Assembly: GCA_944320985.1 (NCBI GenBank)
Contig: CALUJN010000078.1
Span: forward strand, 1-51,434
Direction: 5' to 3'
DNA from: an uncultured Alistipes sp.
Lineage (GTDB): Bacteria > Bacteroidota > Bacteroidia > Bacteroidales > Rikenellaceae
Length of the DNA: 51,434 bases
The position numbers were made by a program, and so were the translations under genes. Positions 1 to 7,696 of this stretch are shown one piece after another. A model generated the notes under the pieces. It did no database searches. It saw only the letters and a program-made list of their open reading frames with translations, and was not told the origin of the DNA. Numbering within the stretch: the first letter of the stretch is position 1; every line of letters starts with the position of its first letter.

Positions 1-166
1 TCTTACTGTCCCAATCGTCAGGTTTAACAAAAATATCCGTGGTAATGGTGACAGGTGTTGTGTTGATGTTATAACAAAGATATAGGGCGACTTTACCCTC
101 TTTATTGGGTTTCTTGTTTTTGATGACAATGTTCCCTGTTGGGAATTTTGACTTTACGCGCCCCAT
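1..166 (-). CDS. Tyrosine recombinase/integrase, N-terminal fragment (runs off window)
   Basis: The complement of 166-1 encodes about 55 residues starting MGRVKSKFPTGNIVIK, with a middle like KVALYLCYNI and an end like VKPDDWDS. This matches the N-terminal arm-type DNA-binding domain of Bacteroidota tyrosine integrases, where a short beta sheet ending in a PxDWD-type motif precedes the core-binding and catalytic domains. The catalytic R-H-R-Y part would lie left of position 1. A TATATTTG element sits about 30 bases upstream. The stretch is more AT-rich than the genes to its right, which fits acquired DNA. Such proteins integrate conjugative or mobilisable elements, or prophages. The family call rests on a short fragment. 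Confidence 0.72.
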   Translation of the reverse strand, partial: MGRVKSKFPTGNIVIKNKKPNKEGKVALYLCYNINTTPVTITTDIFVKPDDWDSK

Positions 167-196
167 ATTCTATGTTATTTATCGTGGATGAACACA

Positions 197-204
197 CAAA
201 TATA
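197..204 (-). promoter_or_regulatory. -7 element TATATTTG for the integrase
   Basis: Read on the minus strand this is TATATTTG, a full match to the Bacteroidota TAnnTTTG box, about 30 bases before the integrase ATG at 166. No good -33 TTTG is visible. Confidence 0.55.
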
Positions 205-252
205 GGTAGATTATTAGAAAGTTTATATACCTGAACTATACTTTTTAATACG

Positions 253-277
253 AAAAATGCGACCCGTAGGTCGCATT
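253..277 (-). terminator. Terminator after the DUF2795 gene
   Basis: Perfect 9-bp arms AATGCGACC/GGTCGCATT around a 4-base loop. On the minus strand the stem is followed by a T run, so it fits as the intrinsic terminator of the gene ending at 327. Confidence 0.7.
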
Positions 278-326
278 AGCAAGTTTTTAAAAGGCGTATT
301 CTGAGGTATTTACCTCCAAAATAGGC

Positions 327-548
327 TTAATACTCCTCCTCGTTGAAGAAGAAATCGTCCTTGGAGGGGTAATCGGGCCAAATATCCTCGATGGATTCGT
401 ATATCTCGCCTTCGTCCTCAATCTCCTGGAGATTTTCGAGCACCTCCAGCGGAGCACCCGAACGGACTGCATAGTCAATCAACTCGTCTTTTGTTGCCGG
501 CCAGGGAGCATCCTCGAGCTTCGAGGCCAATTCCAACGTCCAATACAT
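327..548 (-). CDS. Small acidic DUF2795-family protein
   Basis: 73 residues, MYWTLELASKLEDAPWP then KDELIDYAVRSGAPLEVLENL, ending in an acidic tail with DFFFNEEEY. The middle matches the DUF2795 pattern, a small helical domain found beside or within many Bacteroidota proteins; its function is unknown. The protein is strongly acidic and has no signal peptide, so it is probably cytosolic. It is a single-gene unit: its own promoter at 624-653, leader of about 70 bases, and terminator at 253-277. The neighbouring integrase is a different unit and probably of different origin. Confidence 0.8.
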   Translation of the reverse strand: MYWTLELASKLEDAPWPATKDELIDYAVRSGAPLEVLENLQEIEDEGEIYESIEDIWPDYPSKDDFFFNEEEY

Positions 549-623
549 GGGTATAAAATTTAAGTATTTAACAATCAGTAGTTTGGCCGCTCAAAGGGGC
601 GTGCGCCTCCTATGATCGAAATG

Positions 624-653
624 CAAAAGTATAAAAAAAACGAGAAAAACAAA
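624..653 (-). promoter_or_regulatory. Promoter of the DUF2795 gene
   Basis: On the minus strand, TTTG (653-650) lies 18 bases before TACTTTTG (631-624), a good Bacteroidota -33/-7 pair in a run of T. It sits about 75 bases before the ATG at 548. Confidence 0.7.
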
Positions 654-787
654 GAAAAAAAGCGGAATCTTGACTCCGTAGAGGACGAAATGGACAGAAA
701 TCGTTCGAAACCTGAACTTTCGGGGCTCTCTGCCGGGGATCGGCGGGATGAATTCCTGAGTCGCCAATCCGGAATGTCGCTCTTCCG

Positions 788-1552
788 TTATTTCGTCGCG
801 ACGAAGAACAGGTCGTAACAACCCTCGGCCACGGGTCCGATGCGATAATCTTCCATGCGGATCGAGGTCGTCAGGTCGTTGTTTTCATGGAGGAGGCGAC
901 GCCGGTTGAGGCGGTTGAGCAGATCGTAGGGGATCTGGAGCATCCAGCGCGGCAGGCGATGCTGCAGGTCGAGCGGATCGAACCGGGTGATTCGTTCGAC
1001 GCCGCGCCGGTTCTTTTCGTAATAGTCCCCGACCTTTTCGTTGCCGAATACGCCGAGCGCTTCGATCTGCCGGAACCGGGATTCGAGCAGTTTCCGGAGC
1101 TCTTCGGAGGTGTATTCGCGCACGTGCCAGGGGTTGCGCGTGAGCGACATCGGCGCGTTGGGCGTGGTGACGATGAACCGGCCCTGGGGCCGCAGTACGC
1201 GATGAATCTCCTCGACGAAACGCCGGTCGTCGCGGATGTGCTCGATGACCTGGAAGGAGATCACGCAGTCGAACGTCTCGTCCGGGAACTCCAGGGGCGG
1301 GACGACGGTCTGCCGGAACTCGACATCGGGACGAGCCAGCAACTCCGGATCGGGAACATGCTTGTCCAGTGTAACGAACCGCCGGGCGTGTGGAGCCACG
1401 ACCTCGATTCCGTATCCGGCTCCGGTTCCGATTTCGAGCACATCACCCGATATGCGCTCTGCTGCGGCGTGGTATGCGAGCAGGGAACGTTGAAATACGA
1501 AATTGTCCGATGCGTCGCGCGAGACGCGTTCTGCGGTGTTGATCGTAGCCAT
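788..1552 (-). CDS. Class I SAM-dependent methyltransferase
   Basis: 254 residues. The Rossmann-type SAM site is clear: motif I VLEIGTGAGYG near residues 38-48, an acidic residue after the next strand (TLDKH), and FDCVISFQVIEHI near 115-127 (motif IV region), followed by EIHRVLRPQGRFIVTTPN. This is the UbiE/Methyltransf_11-type fold, which moves a methyl group from SAM to a small molecule, lipid or sugar; the substrate cannot be read from the sequence. The gene starts 10 bases after the CvfB-like stop codon, so the two are probably co-transcribed from the promoter near 2450. No clear terminator is seen after it. Confidence 0.85.
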   Translation of the reverse strand: MATINTAERVSRDASDNFVFQRSLLAYHAAAERISGDVLEIGTGAGYGIEVVAPHARRFVTLDKHVPDPELLARPDVEFRQTVVPPLEFPDETFDCVISFQVIEHIRDDRRFVEEIHRVLRPQGRFIVTTPNAPMSLTRNPWHVREYTSEELRKLLESRFRQIEALGVFGNEKVGDYYEKNRRGVERITRFDPLDLQHRLPRWMLQIPYDLLNRLNRRRLLHENNDLTTSIRMEDYRIGPVAEGCYDLFFVATK

Positions 1553-1562
1553 GCTCCGGAGA

Positions 1563-2417
1563 TTAGCGTTTGGATTCGGATTTTTCCGTCAGATGCATTC
1601 CCTTTTGGTCGGTGGTGACGATGCCTCGTTTGAGGAGTACGCCGAGCGAGCGTTTGAACAGTTTTTTGCTCATCTGGGTCTGGAGTTTGACGGTTTCGGG
1701 GTCGCTGTCGTCGTTCAGGGGGAGGAAACCTCCGTTTTCGCGGAGCCGGTTCAGAAGCCTCTCCGCGGAGTCCTTGACCTGCGCGAACCCGGATTGCTGG
1801 AGGGAGATGTCGATACGGTTGTCGTCGGTGATGCGGCTGACGTATCCGCTCAGGCGGTCTCCGACGGCCACGGGGCGGAAGATCTGGTTGCGGTATATCA
1901 TGCCCCAGTGCCGGTTGTTGACCACGACGCGGAATCCGATGGGGCTTTCTGATGCGACGAGTATCGCGACCTCCTCGCGGGGTTTGACCGTAATGAGTTC
2001 GTTGTTGATCCAGGCCTTGAATTTTTCGGTTGCGACACAGCGTCCGGTGATTGCGTCCTCGTAGATATAGACGAGACAGGCGTGCCCGACCAGTACGCCA
2101 CCCTGCTGGTTCCGGTTCGGGAGGAAGAGGTCCTTTCCGTGGAGGCCCCAGTCGAGGAAAGCACCGTGGGGTGTTTTGTCGACGACGCGCAGGAATCTGA
2201 CCTCTCCGACCTTGAGATAGGGGGTTTCGGTCGTTGCGACGAGTCGGTCTTCGGAATCATGGTAGACGAATACCTCCTTTCGGTCTCCGATTTTGTCGGA
2301 GAGGGAGGTGTAACGGTTTGGCAGCAGGACCTCCTGCTGCTCTTCGTCCGCGAGATAGAGACCGTGATCCGAGATTCGGCTGACGGTGAGTGTTTGCGTA
2401 TATCCTGCTCTGAGCAT
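1563..2417 (-). CDS. cvfB: CvfB/YitL-like S1 RNA-binding protein
   Basis: 284 residues from the chosen start. The protein has a series of S1-like beta-barrel segments (GYTQTLTVSRISDHGLYL, then LKVGEVRFLRVVDKTPHGAF, then VGDRLSGYVSRITDDNRIDI) and a C-terminal winged-helix-like end (SKKLFKRSLGVLLKRGIV). This is the CvfB layout; in Staphylococcus CvfB binds RNA and affects virulence gene expression. Here it is probably a cytosolic RNA-binding or translation-linked protein. The frame is open to an ATG at 2444, but that codon overlaps the -7 box at 2442-2449, so ATG 2417 (MLRAGYTQTL) is the better start. First gene of a two-gene unit with the methyltransferase. Confidence 0.87.
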   Translation of the reverse strand: MLRAGYTQTLTVSRISDHGLYLADEEQQEVLLPNRYTSLSDKIGDRKEVFVYHDSEDRLVATTETPYLKVGEVRFLRVVDKTPHGAFLDWGLHGKDLFLPNRNQQGGVLVGHACLVYIYEDAITGRCVATEKFKAWINNELITVKPREEVAILVASESPIGFRVVVNNRHWGMIYRNQIFRPVAVGDRLSGYVSRITDDNRIDISLQQSGFAQVKDSAERLLNRLRENGGFLPLNDDSDPETVKLQTQMSKKLFKRSLGVLLKRGIVTTDQKGMHLTEKSESKR

Positions 2418-2441
2418 AACGACGTCGGGATGGTTCGGGTG

Positions 2442-2473
2442 CAAAATTACGTTTAATTTCGTGCGTTTGCAAA
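2442..2473 (-). promoter_or_regulatory. Promoter of cvfB-methyltransferase
   Basis: Minus strand TTTG (2473-2470), 20-base spacer, TAATTTTG (2449-2442): a full match to the Bacteroidota promoter. It decides the cvfB start. Confidence 0.8.
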
Positions 2474-2535
2474 CTCCGGAGCGCGGAACATGGGAAAAAG
2501 AACCCGGTGAAGTTGGCGGAGTGCGGGAAAACCTC

Positions 2536-2543
2536 TATCTTTA
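2536..2543 (+). promoter_or_regulatory. Possible -7 element of the nitrilase-family gene
   Basis: TATCTTTA, one mismatch from TAnnTTTG, about 50 bases before the chosen ATG at 2593. No convincing -33 box. Confidence 0.4.
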
Positions 2544-2592
2544 CGGGACGTCCGGGGCCGTTTGGGCTTCGCGACGAAAGAGGACGAACACC

Positions 2593-3369
2593 ATGCCTGC
2601 GGATACGACCATCGACCTGACATTTCTCCAGCTGGATACCGCCCAAACGGGCCGCCACCGACTCGAAGCCCTGGGCGAAGCGGTGCTTCGGGCACCGGGG
2701 GAGGTTGTGCTCCTCCCGGAGATGTTCGCCACGGGCTTCCGCCCGAATGCCGCCACAGTGGCGGAGCCGATGGCGGGGGAGATCGTCACGAACCTCCGCC
2801 GCTGGGCGACCCGCAGCGGGAAGGCCGTCGTGGGGAGCGTGGCGGTGAGCGACGGCGACACGTTCCGCAACCGGATGCTCTTTGCAACCCCTTCGGGCGA
2901 CCTTGCGTGGTACGACAAGCGGCATCTTTTCCGTCCGGGAGGCGAGGCCGATACCTTCAGTCCGGGTCGGGTGCGTACGGTGGTCGAATATCGGGGTCTG
3001 CGCTTCCTGCTGCTTCTCTGCTACGATCTCCGCTTTCCGGTCTGGAGCCGCTGTCGGCGGGACTACGACGTGATTCTGTGCAGTGCGGCATGGCCGCGGT
3101 CGCGGGGGGAGGTGTGGCGGACGCTGCTGCGGGCCCGGGCGCTTGAGAATCAGGCGTGGATCGTCGGCGTGAATTTCTGCGGGGAGGACGCCTCGGGTCT
3201 CTATGCGGGCTCCTCGGCCATCATCGACTGCTACGGAAACCTGCGGGCGGAGGCATCGGAATCTGCCGCGGCCTGCCGTACGGCCCGCTTCTCGCTGGAG
3301 GAGCAGAACCGCTTCCGGGAGCGCTTTCCGACCTGGCGCGAGGCGGATGACTTTGTTCTGGAACAATAA
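2593..3369 (+). CDS. Carbon-nitrogen hydrolase, omega-amidase (YafV/NIT2) type
   Basis: 258 residues. The nitrilase catalytic triad is visible: Glu43 in LLPEMFATGF, Lys109 in WYDKRHLF and Cys143 in LLCYDLRFPVW. The YDKRHLF block and the length fit the omega-amidase branch, which hydrolyses alpha-ketoglutaramate or alpha-ketosuccinamate to the keto acid and ammonia and so clears products of glutamine transaminases and methionine salvage. The frame is open upstream to a GTG at 2386, but that part lies on the opposite strand of cvfB and has no family similarity, so the ATG at 2593 is chosen. Monocistronic; uvrA follows after 78 bases with its own promoter. Other nitrilase-fold amidases remain possible. 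Confidence 0.87.
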   Translation: MPADTTIDLTFLQLDTAQTGRHRLEALGEAVLRAPGEVVLLPEMFATGFRPNAATVAEPMAGEIVTNLRRWATRSGKAVVGSVAVSDGDTFRNRMLFATPSGDLAWYDKRHLFRPGGEADTFSPGRVRTVVEYRGLRFLLLLCYDLRFPVWSRCRRDYDVILCSAAWPRSRGEVWRTLLRARALENQAWIVGVNFCGEDASGLYAGSSAIIDCYGNLRAEASESAAACRTARFSLEEQNRFRERFPTWREADDFVLEQ

Positions 3370-3386
3370 AATCACGGAAAATATCG

Positions 3387-3394
3387 TATCTTTG
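3387..3394 (+). promoter_or_regulatory. -7 element TATCTTTG of uvrA
   Basis: Exact TAnnTTTG match, 53 bases before the uvrA ATG and 18 bases after the stop codon of the upstream gene. No -33 TTTG at the usual spacing. Confidence 0.65.
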
Positions 3395-3447
3395 CACGAT
3401 CTCCCGCCTCGAATCGGGGCGGGCTGCGGCATTGAATATTACATCCT

Positions 3448-6264
3448 ATGGAGGACACGATCAAGATACTGGGGGCCCGGGTGCACAACCTGAAGAACGT
3501 GGACCTGGAGATACCCCGTCATAAATTGGTGGTCATCACGGGGCTTTCGGGTTCCGGCAAGTCGTCGTTGGCGTTCGATACGATCTATGCCGAGGGACAG
3601 CGGCGCTACATGGAGACGCTGTCGACCTATGCGCGGCAGTTCGTCGGGGCGATGGAGCGCCCGGACGTGGACAAGATCACGGGATTGAGTCCGGTGGTGG
3701 CCATCGAACAGAAGACCACGAACAAGAATACCCGTTCGACGGTGGGGACCGTGACCGAGATCAACGATTTTCTGCGATTGCTCTACGCGCGGGCGTCGCG
3801 GGCCTACTCTCCGGTGACGGGCGAGGAGATGGTCCACTATACGGACGATCAGATTGCCGAGTTGATTCTCCGGGGGTTCGAGGGCCGGCGCATTGCGCTG
3901 ATGGCTCCGATCGTGAAGGGCCGCAAGGGTCACTACCGCGAACTGTTCGAAACGTTGGCGCGCAAGGGTTACATCTACGCCCGCATCGACGGGGAGATCC
4001 GCGAGATTTCGTCCGGGATGCGCCTGGACCGCTATAAGATCCATACGATCGATCTGGTTGTCGACCGTCTGATCGTGGGGGAGGAGTCGCGCGACCGGCT
4101 GATGACCTCGCTCAAGGAGTCCCTGCGACAGGGCAAGGGCACGATGGCAGTCTACGATTACGGGACGGAACAGCAGCGCTTCTACTCGCGGCATCTGATG
4201 TGCCCGACGACGGGCGTGGCCTTTGAGGATCCGGCCCCTCACACCTTTTCGTTCAACTCGCCGAAGGGTGCCTGCCCCCACTGCAACGGACTGGGCGAGG
4301 AGGCGGTCTTCGATCTGGGGAAGATCATCCCGGACATGCACCTTTCGCTGCGCGAGGGGGCCGTTGAGCCGTTGGGCAAATACCGCAACAACATGCTTTT
4401 CGCAACGCTCGAGATGCTGGGCCGTCGCTACGACTTCACGCTGGACGATCCGATCGACAGCTTTTCGGAGGAGGCGCTCAATGCCGTACTTTACGGGGAT
4501 TCGGAACCGCTGACGGACGATCTTACGGAGTTCAGCTCCTCGGGCGGACGTCAGTTTCTCACCTGGGAGGGGGTTGCCGAGTATATCGGGCGCACGGAGG
4601 ATGATGATTCGAAACGGGGACAGAAGTGGCGAGAACAGTTTCTGGTCTACCGACCCTGTTCGGTCTGCGGCGGCACGCGCCTGAAGAAGGAGGCGCTGCA
4701 GTTCCGGATTGCGGGGAAGAACATCGCGGAGGTCTCGGCCATGTCGATCGCCGAGTTTTCGGAGTGGGTTCCGACGCTGCGCGGCGCGATGAGCGACAAG
4801 GAGTGGCGCATTGCGCAGGAGATCGTCAAGGAGATCTCCGAGCGGCTACGCTTCCTGATGGACGTGGGTCTTGGCTACCTTTCGCTGGCGCGTTCGTCGC
4901 GGTCGTTGTCGGGGGGCGAGAGCCAGCGGATCCGGCTGGCCACGCAGATCGGCTCGAAACTGGTCAACGTGCTCTATATTCTGGACGAGCCGTCGATCGG
5001 ACTCCACCAGCGCGACAACCAGCGGCTCATCCGGAGCCTTGAGGAGCTTCGGGACGCAGGCAACTCGGTGATCGTCGTCGAGCACGACGAGGATATGATG
5101 CGCGCTGCGGACTTCATCGTCGACGTGGGCCCGAAGGCGGGACGCCGAGGCGGTTACATCGTGGCTGCGGGGCGGTTCGACGACATCGTGAAGACGAATA
5201 CCATCACGGCCGACTACCTGACGGGACGCCGCCGGATCGAGATTCCGTCAACGCTGCGTCCGGGCACGGGGGAGGCGATCACGATCCACGGGGCTCGGGG
5301 CAACAACCTCAAGCATGTCACGGTGCGTTTCCCGCTGGGTAAATTCATCTGCGTGACGGGCGTGAGCGGCTCCGGGAAGTCGACACTGGTGAACGAGACG
5401 CTTCGTCCGATCCTTTCGAAGCAGCTCTACCGCTCGCTGGACCAGCCCCTGGCCTACGATTCGATCGAGGGGATCGAACACATCGACAAGCTGGTAGTCG
5501 TGGACCAGTCGCCGATCGGCCGCACGCCGCGTTCGAATCCGGCGACCTATTCGAACGTCTTCGCGGATATCCGCAAGCTGTTCGAGATGACCCCCGATGC
5601 GCAGATTCGGGGCTTCAAGGCGGGTCGCTTCTCGTTCAATGTCAAGGGGGGGCGTTGCGAGGAGTGCCGGGGTGCGGGGGTGCAGACGCTGGAGATGAAC
5701 TTTCTTCCGGACGTCTACGTGCGCTGCAAGGCGTGCGGCGGCCACCGCTATAACCGGGAGACGCTCGAGGTGCGCTACAAGGGGAAGAACATCGACGACG
5801 TGCTGAACATGACGGTGAACATGGCCGAGGAGTTTTTCGAGAATATTCCGACGATCCACCAGAAGTTGAAGGCGATCCAGGATGTGGGGCTGGGCTACCT
5901 GACGCTGGGCCAGCCCTGTACGACGTTGTCGGGGGGCGAGAGTCAGCGGATCAAGCTCTCCACGGAACTTTCGAAACGCGACACGGGCCGTACCCTTTAT
6001 ATATTGGACGAGCCGACGACGGGACTCCATTTCGAGGATATCCGGCTGCTGCTCGACGTGCTGAACAAGCTGGTCGACCGGGGAAATACGGTGATCGTGA
6101 TCGAGCATAACCTCGACGTGGTGAAGGTCGCCGACCACCTGATCGACATCGGTCCCGAGGGGGGAGCCGCCGGGGGCGAGATCATCGCCGAGGGGACGCC
6201 TCACGAAGTGGCGCAGTGCGATCGGAGCTATACGGGTCAGTTCCTGAAGCGAATGGGCCTTTGA
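3448..6264 (+). CDS. uvrA: UvrA, excinuclease ABC subunit A
   Basis: 938 residues, normal length. UvrA is the damage-sensing ATPase dimer of nucleotide excision repair; it loads UvrB. Two ABC modules are visible: Walker A GLSGSGKSS at 32-40 and GVSGSGKST at about 638-646; signature LSGGESQR at about 487 and 827; Walker B ILDEPSIGLH and ILDEPTTGLH. The second zinc module is complete (Cys737, 740, 760, 763). The first has Cys276 and Cys279 but its upstream pair reads CPTT (Cys252), so one usual Cys ligand is Thr. Single gene with its own promoter; no uvrB or uvrC nearby. Bacteroidota often carry more than one UvrA, so this may be one of two paralogues. Confidence 0.97.
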   Translation: MEDTIKILGARVHNLKNVDLEIPRHKLVVITGLSGSGKSSLAFDTIYAEGQRRYMETLSTYARQFVGAMERPDVDKITGLSPVVAIEQKTTNKNTRSTVGTVTEINDFLRLLYARASRAYSPVTGEEMVHYTDDQIAELILRGFEGRRIALMAPIVKGRKGHYRELFETLARKGYIYARIDGEIREISSGMRLDRYKIHTIDLVVDRLIVGEESRDRLMTSLKESLRQGKGTMAVYDYGTEQQRFYSRHLMCPTTGVAFEDPAPHTFSFNSPKGACPHCNGLGEEAVFDLGKIIPDMHLSLREGAVEPLGKYRNNMLFATLEMLGRRYDFTLDDPIDSFSEEALNAVLYGDSEPLTDDLTEFSSSGGRQFLTWEGVAEYIGRTEDDDSKRGQKWREQFLVYRPCSVCGGTRLKKEALQFRIAGKNIAEVSAMSIAEFSEWVPTLRGAMSDKEWRIAQEIVKEISERLRFLMDVGLGYLSLARSSRSLSGGESQRIRLATQIGSKLVNVLYILDEPSIGLHQRDNQRLIRSLEELRDAGNSVIVVEHDEDMMRAADFIVDVGPKAGRRGGYIVAAGRFDDIVKTNTITADYLTGRRRIEIPSTLRPGTGEAITIHGARGNNLKHVTVRFPLGKFICVTGVSGSGKSTLVNETLRPILSKQLYRSLDQPLAYDSIEGIEHIDKLVVVDQSPIGRTPRSNPATYSNVFADIRKLFEMTPDAQIRGFKAGRFSFNVKGGRCEECRGAGVQTLEMNFLPDVYVRCKACGGHRYNRETLEVRYKGKNIDDVLNMTVNMAEEFFENIPTIHQKLKAIQDVGLGYLTLGQPCTTLSGGESQRIKLSTELSKRDTGRTLYILDEPTTGLHFEDIRLLLDVLNKLVDRGNTVIVIEHNLDVVKVADHLIDIGPEGGAAGGEIIAEGTPHEVAQCDRSYTGQFLKRMGL

Positions 6265-6310
6265 GATCCGCATTTCGGGTGTATGGATCTGCGTTGGGGT
6301 GCATCCTCTG
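6265..6310 (+). repeat. Imperfect duplication after uvrA
   Basis: Two near copies of a stretch of about 20 bases, starting GATCCGCATTTCGGG (6265) and GATCTGCGTTGGGG (about 6286), follow the uvrA stop. The rest of the spacer up to 6521 shows no gene and no clear terminator. Confidence 0.45.
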
Positions 6311-6521
6311 ATGCGCGATCCGGTTCCCCGGCGTTCGGTTTTCGGACCTGCCGAGCCCCGGAATCGCCCCTGTAACAGCCTTCGTGAAGGATCGACTGCT
6401 GCGTGATGCCCTTTTTTTCTTTCTGCCGAGAGCGGAGGCCGTTGCCCGCCTGCGGGTGAGAGCGATACCCTGCATGCGGCATTGATTTTGCGTTCATGGC
6501 CGTATCAAAACCCTATGTGCC

Positions 6522-7067
6522 ATGAAAAAAACAGCCATTTTATCAATTGCGGGCCTGCTGCTGTGTGTGGCGGCCGTCACCGTGATCGGACAGAAGAAGG
6601 TGCTCAGCCCGAAGCAGGAGCAGCGCGAGGTGCGAGAACAGCGTCGTGCGGAACGCATCGCCAACTACGAGAAGACGATGGATTCGACGATTTTGTCGCG
6701 GAACTTCCAGTTCAATCCCCAGACGATGCAGCGACAGCCGGCGGGGCCGATGCGCCAGATCATGAACCCGACGTTCAACGTGGGGATCTGGGACGGGACG
6801 GTCGACATCTGCCTTCCGTATATCAAGGGGTACGTACCTCCCTACTATGTTACGGTTCTGAACTATACGGTTCCGAGCGTCCAGGGCTACACGACCGAAC
6901 AGACGCATGAGGGATGGATGGTGACCTTCTCGACCTCTCTGTTCTCGGCGTCGACCTATACGTTCACGTTCGAGATTTTCTCGCGGACGGGGGGTGCGAA
7001 TCTGACGATCACGAATCCGTGGTACAGCCCGGTCCAGTATTCGGGTACGATCTCGCAGCTCTACTGA
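6522..7067 (+). CDS. Secreted DUF4251 domain protein
   Basis: 181 residues with a signal peptide (MKKTAILSIAGLLLCVAAV, cleavage near 22), then a charged helical stretch rich in Glu, Arg and Gln (QEQREVREQRRAERIANYEK, about 33-52), then an all-beta domain with NPTFNVGIWDG, DICLPYIKGYV and a GG...NLTITNPWYSPVQYSG end. This layout matches DUF4251, a Bacteroidota periplasmic or surface family of unknown role. It is followed at once by a strong terminator. Upstream, TGATTTTG near 6483 is only a weak promoter match. No partner genes are evident. Confidence 0.82.
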   Translation: MKKTAILSIAGLLLCVAAVTVIGQKKVLSPKQEQREVREQRRAERIANYEKTMDSTILSRNFQFNPQTMQRQPAGPMRQIMNPTFNVGIWDGTVDICLPYIKGYVPPYYVTVLNYTVPSVQGYTTEQTHEGWMVTFSTSLFSASTYTFTFEIFSRTGGANLTITNPWYSPVQYSGTISQLY

Positions 7068-7088
7068 TCGATGCCGCCCGGCAAACAG

Positions 7089-7120
7089 AAGACCTCGTTC
7101 AAGCGAACGAGGTCTTTTTT
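7089..7120 (+). terminator. Terminator after the DUF4251 gene
   Basis: 12-bp stem AAGACCTCGTTC/GAACGAGGTCTT with loop AAGC and a T6 run. It separates the DUF4251 gene from the convergent ispF. Confidence 0.9.
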
Positions 7121-7148
7121 GTGCACAGGGGCTCCTGTTTCTTGCGGG

Positions 7149-7631
7149 TCAGTTGCCGTAGATCAGCGCCACGGCCGATACCGAGACGCCCTCCTCGCGC
7201 CCCTCGAATCCGAGCCGTTCGGTGGTCGTTGCCTTGACCGATACCCGTCCGACATCGATTTCCATGTCTGCGGCCAGCGTTTCGCGCATGCGGTCGATAT
7301 GAGGTCTGAGTTTGGGCTGCTGCATGCGGATCGTGCAGTCGACGTTTCCGATCCGGTATCCTTTTTCGCGAAGGAGTGCCGTAACGCGGCGCAGCAGGAT
7401 GCGGGAGTCGATCCCCTTGAATTCGTCCGAGGAGTCCGGGAAATGGAGTCCGATGTCACCGAGTGCTGCGGCACCCAACAGGGCGTCGCAGAGGGCGTGG
7501 ATGAGGACATCGCCGTCGGAATGTGCGACGCAACCCTTTGTGTGAGGGATCTGAATACCCCCCAGAACGAGCCGCAATCCCTCCTTCAATACATGGACAT
7601 CATAGCCGTGTCCGATTCTGAAATCCGTCAT
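7149..7631 (-). CDS. ispF: IspF, 2-C-methyl-D-erythritol 2,4-cyclodiphosphate synthase
   Basis: 160 residues, normal length. IspF makes the cyclic diphosphate from CDP-ME-2-phosphate with loss of CMP, the fifth step of the MEP isoprenoid pathway, as a trimer. The metal-binding N-terminus is clear (RIGHGYDVH, residues 5-13, Asp11 and His13), as are AHSDGDVLIHALCDALLGAAALGDIG (given here by its ends AHSDGD and LGDIG; His46 region) and the C-terminal KATTTERLGFEGR. It is transcribed divergently from pepD; the two -7 boxes lie only 11 bases apart. No other MEP genes are nearby. Confidence 0.97.
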   Translation of the reverse strand: MTDFRIGHGYDVHVLKEGLRLVLGGIQIPHTKGCVAHSDGDVLIHALCDALLGAAALGDIGLHFPDSSDEFKGIDSRILLRRVTALLREKGYRIGNVDCTIRMQQPKLRPHIDRMRETLAADMEIDVGRVSVKATTTERLGFEGREEGVSVSAVALIYGN

Positions 7632-7651
7632 AATCTGTTTTTTGCTGTTGC

Positions 7652-7682
7652 CAAAGTTAGGAAAAAAGCGTAACTTTGCAAA
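7652..7682 (-). promoter_or_regulatory. Promoter of ispF
   Basis: Minus strand TTTG (7682-7679), 19-base spacer, TAACTTTG (7659-7652). Its -33 box overlaps the pepD -7 box, so polymerase on one promoter should block the other. Confidence 0.75.
7671..7678 (+). promoter_or_regulatory. -7 element TAACTTTG of pepD
   Basis: Exact TAnnTTTG match. A near -33 GTTG lies at 7647-7650. It overlaps the ispF promoter and rules out a TTG start at 7676. Confidence 0.7.
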
Positions 7683-7696
7683 AATACATGAAGCCT

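Noticed and set aside
1-600. Toxin-antitoxin pair of the left small genes
   Set aside because: The 73-residue protein fits DUF2795 and has its own terminator; the other frame is an integrase start.
2257-3432. 391-residue minus-strand frame opposite the nitrilase gene
   Set aside because: Arg/Pro-rich shadow of a GC-rich gene; no motif.
5525-5545. tRNA T-loop-like GTTCGAATCC
   Set aside because: It is inside the conserved uvrA coding sequence and no acceptor or anticodon stem surrounds it.
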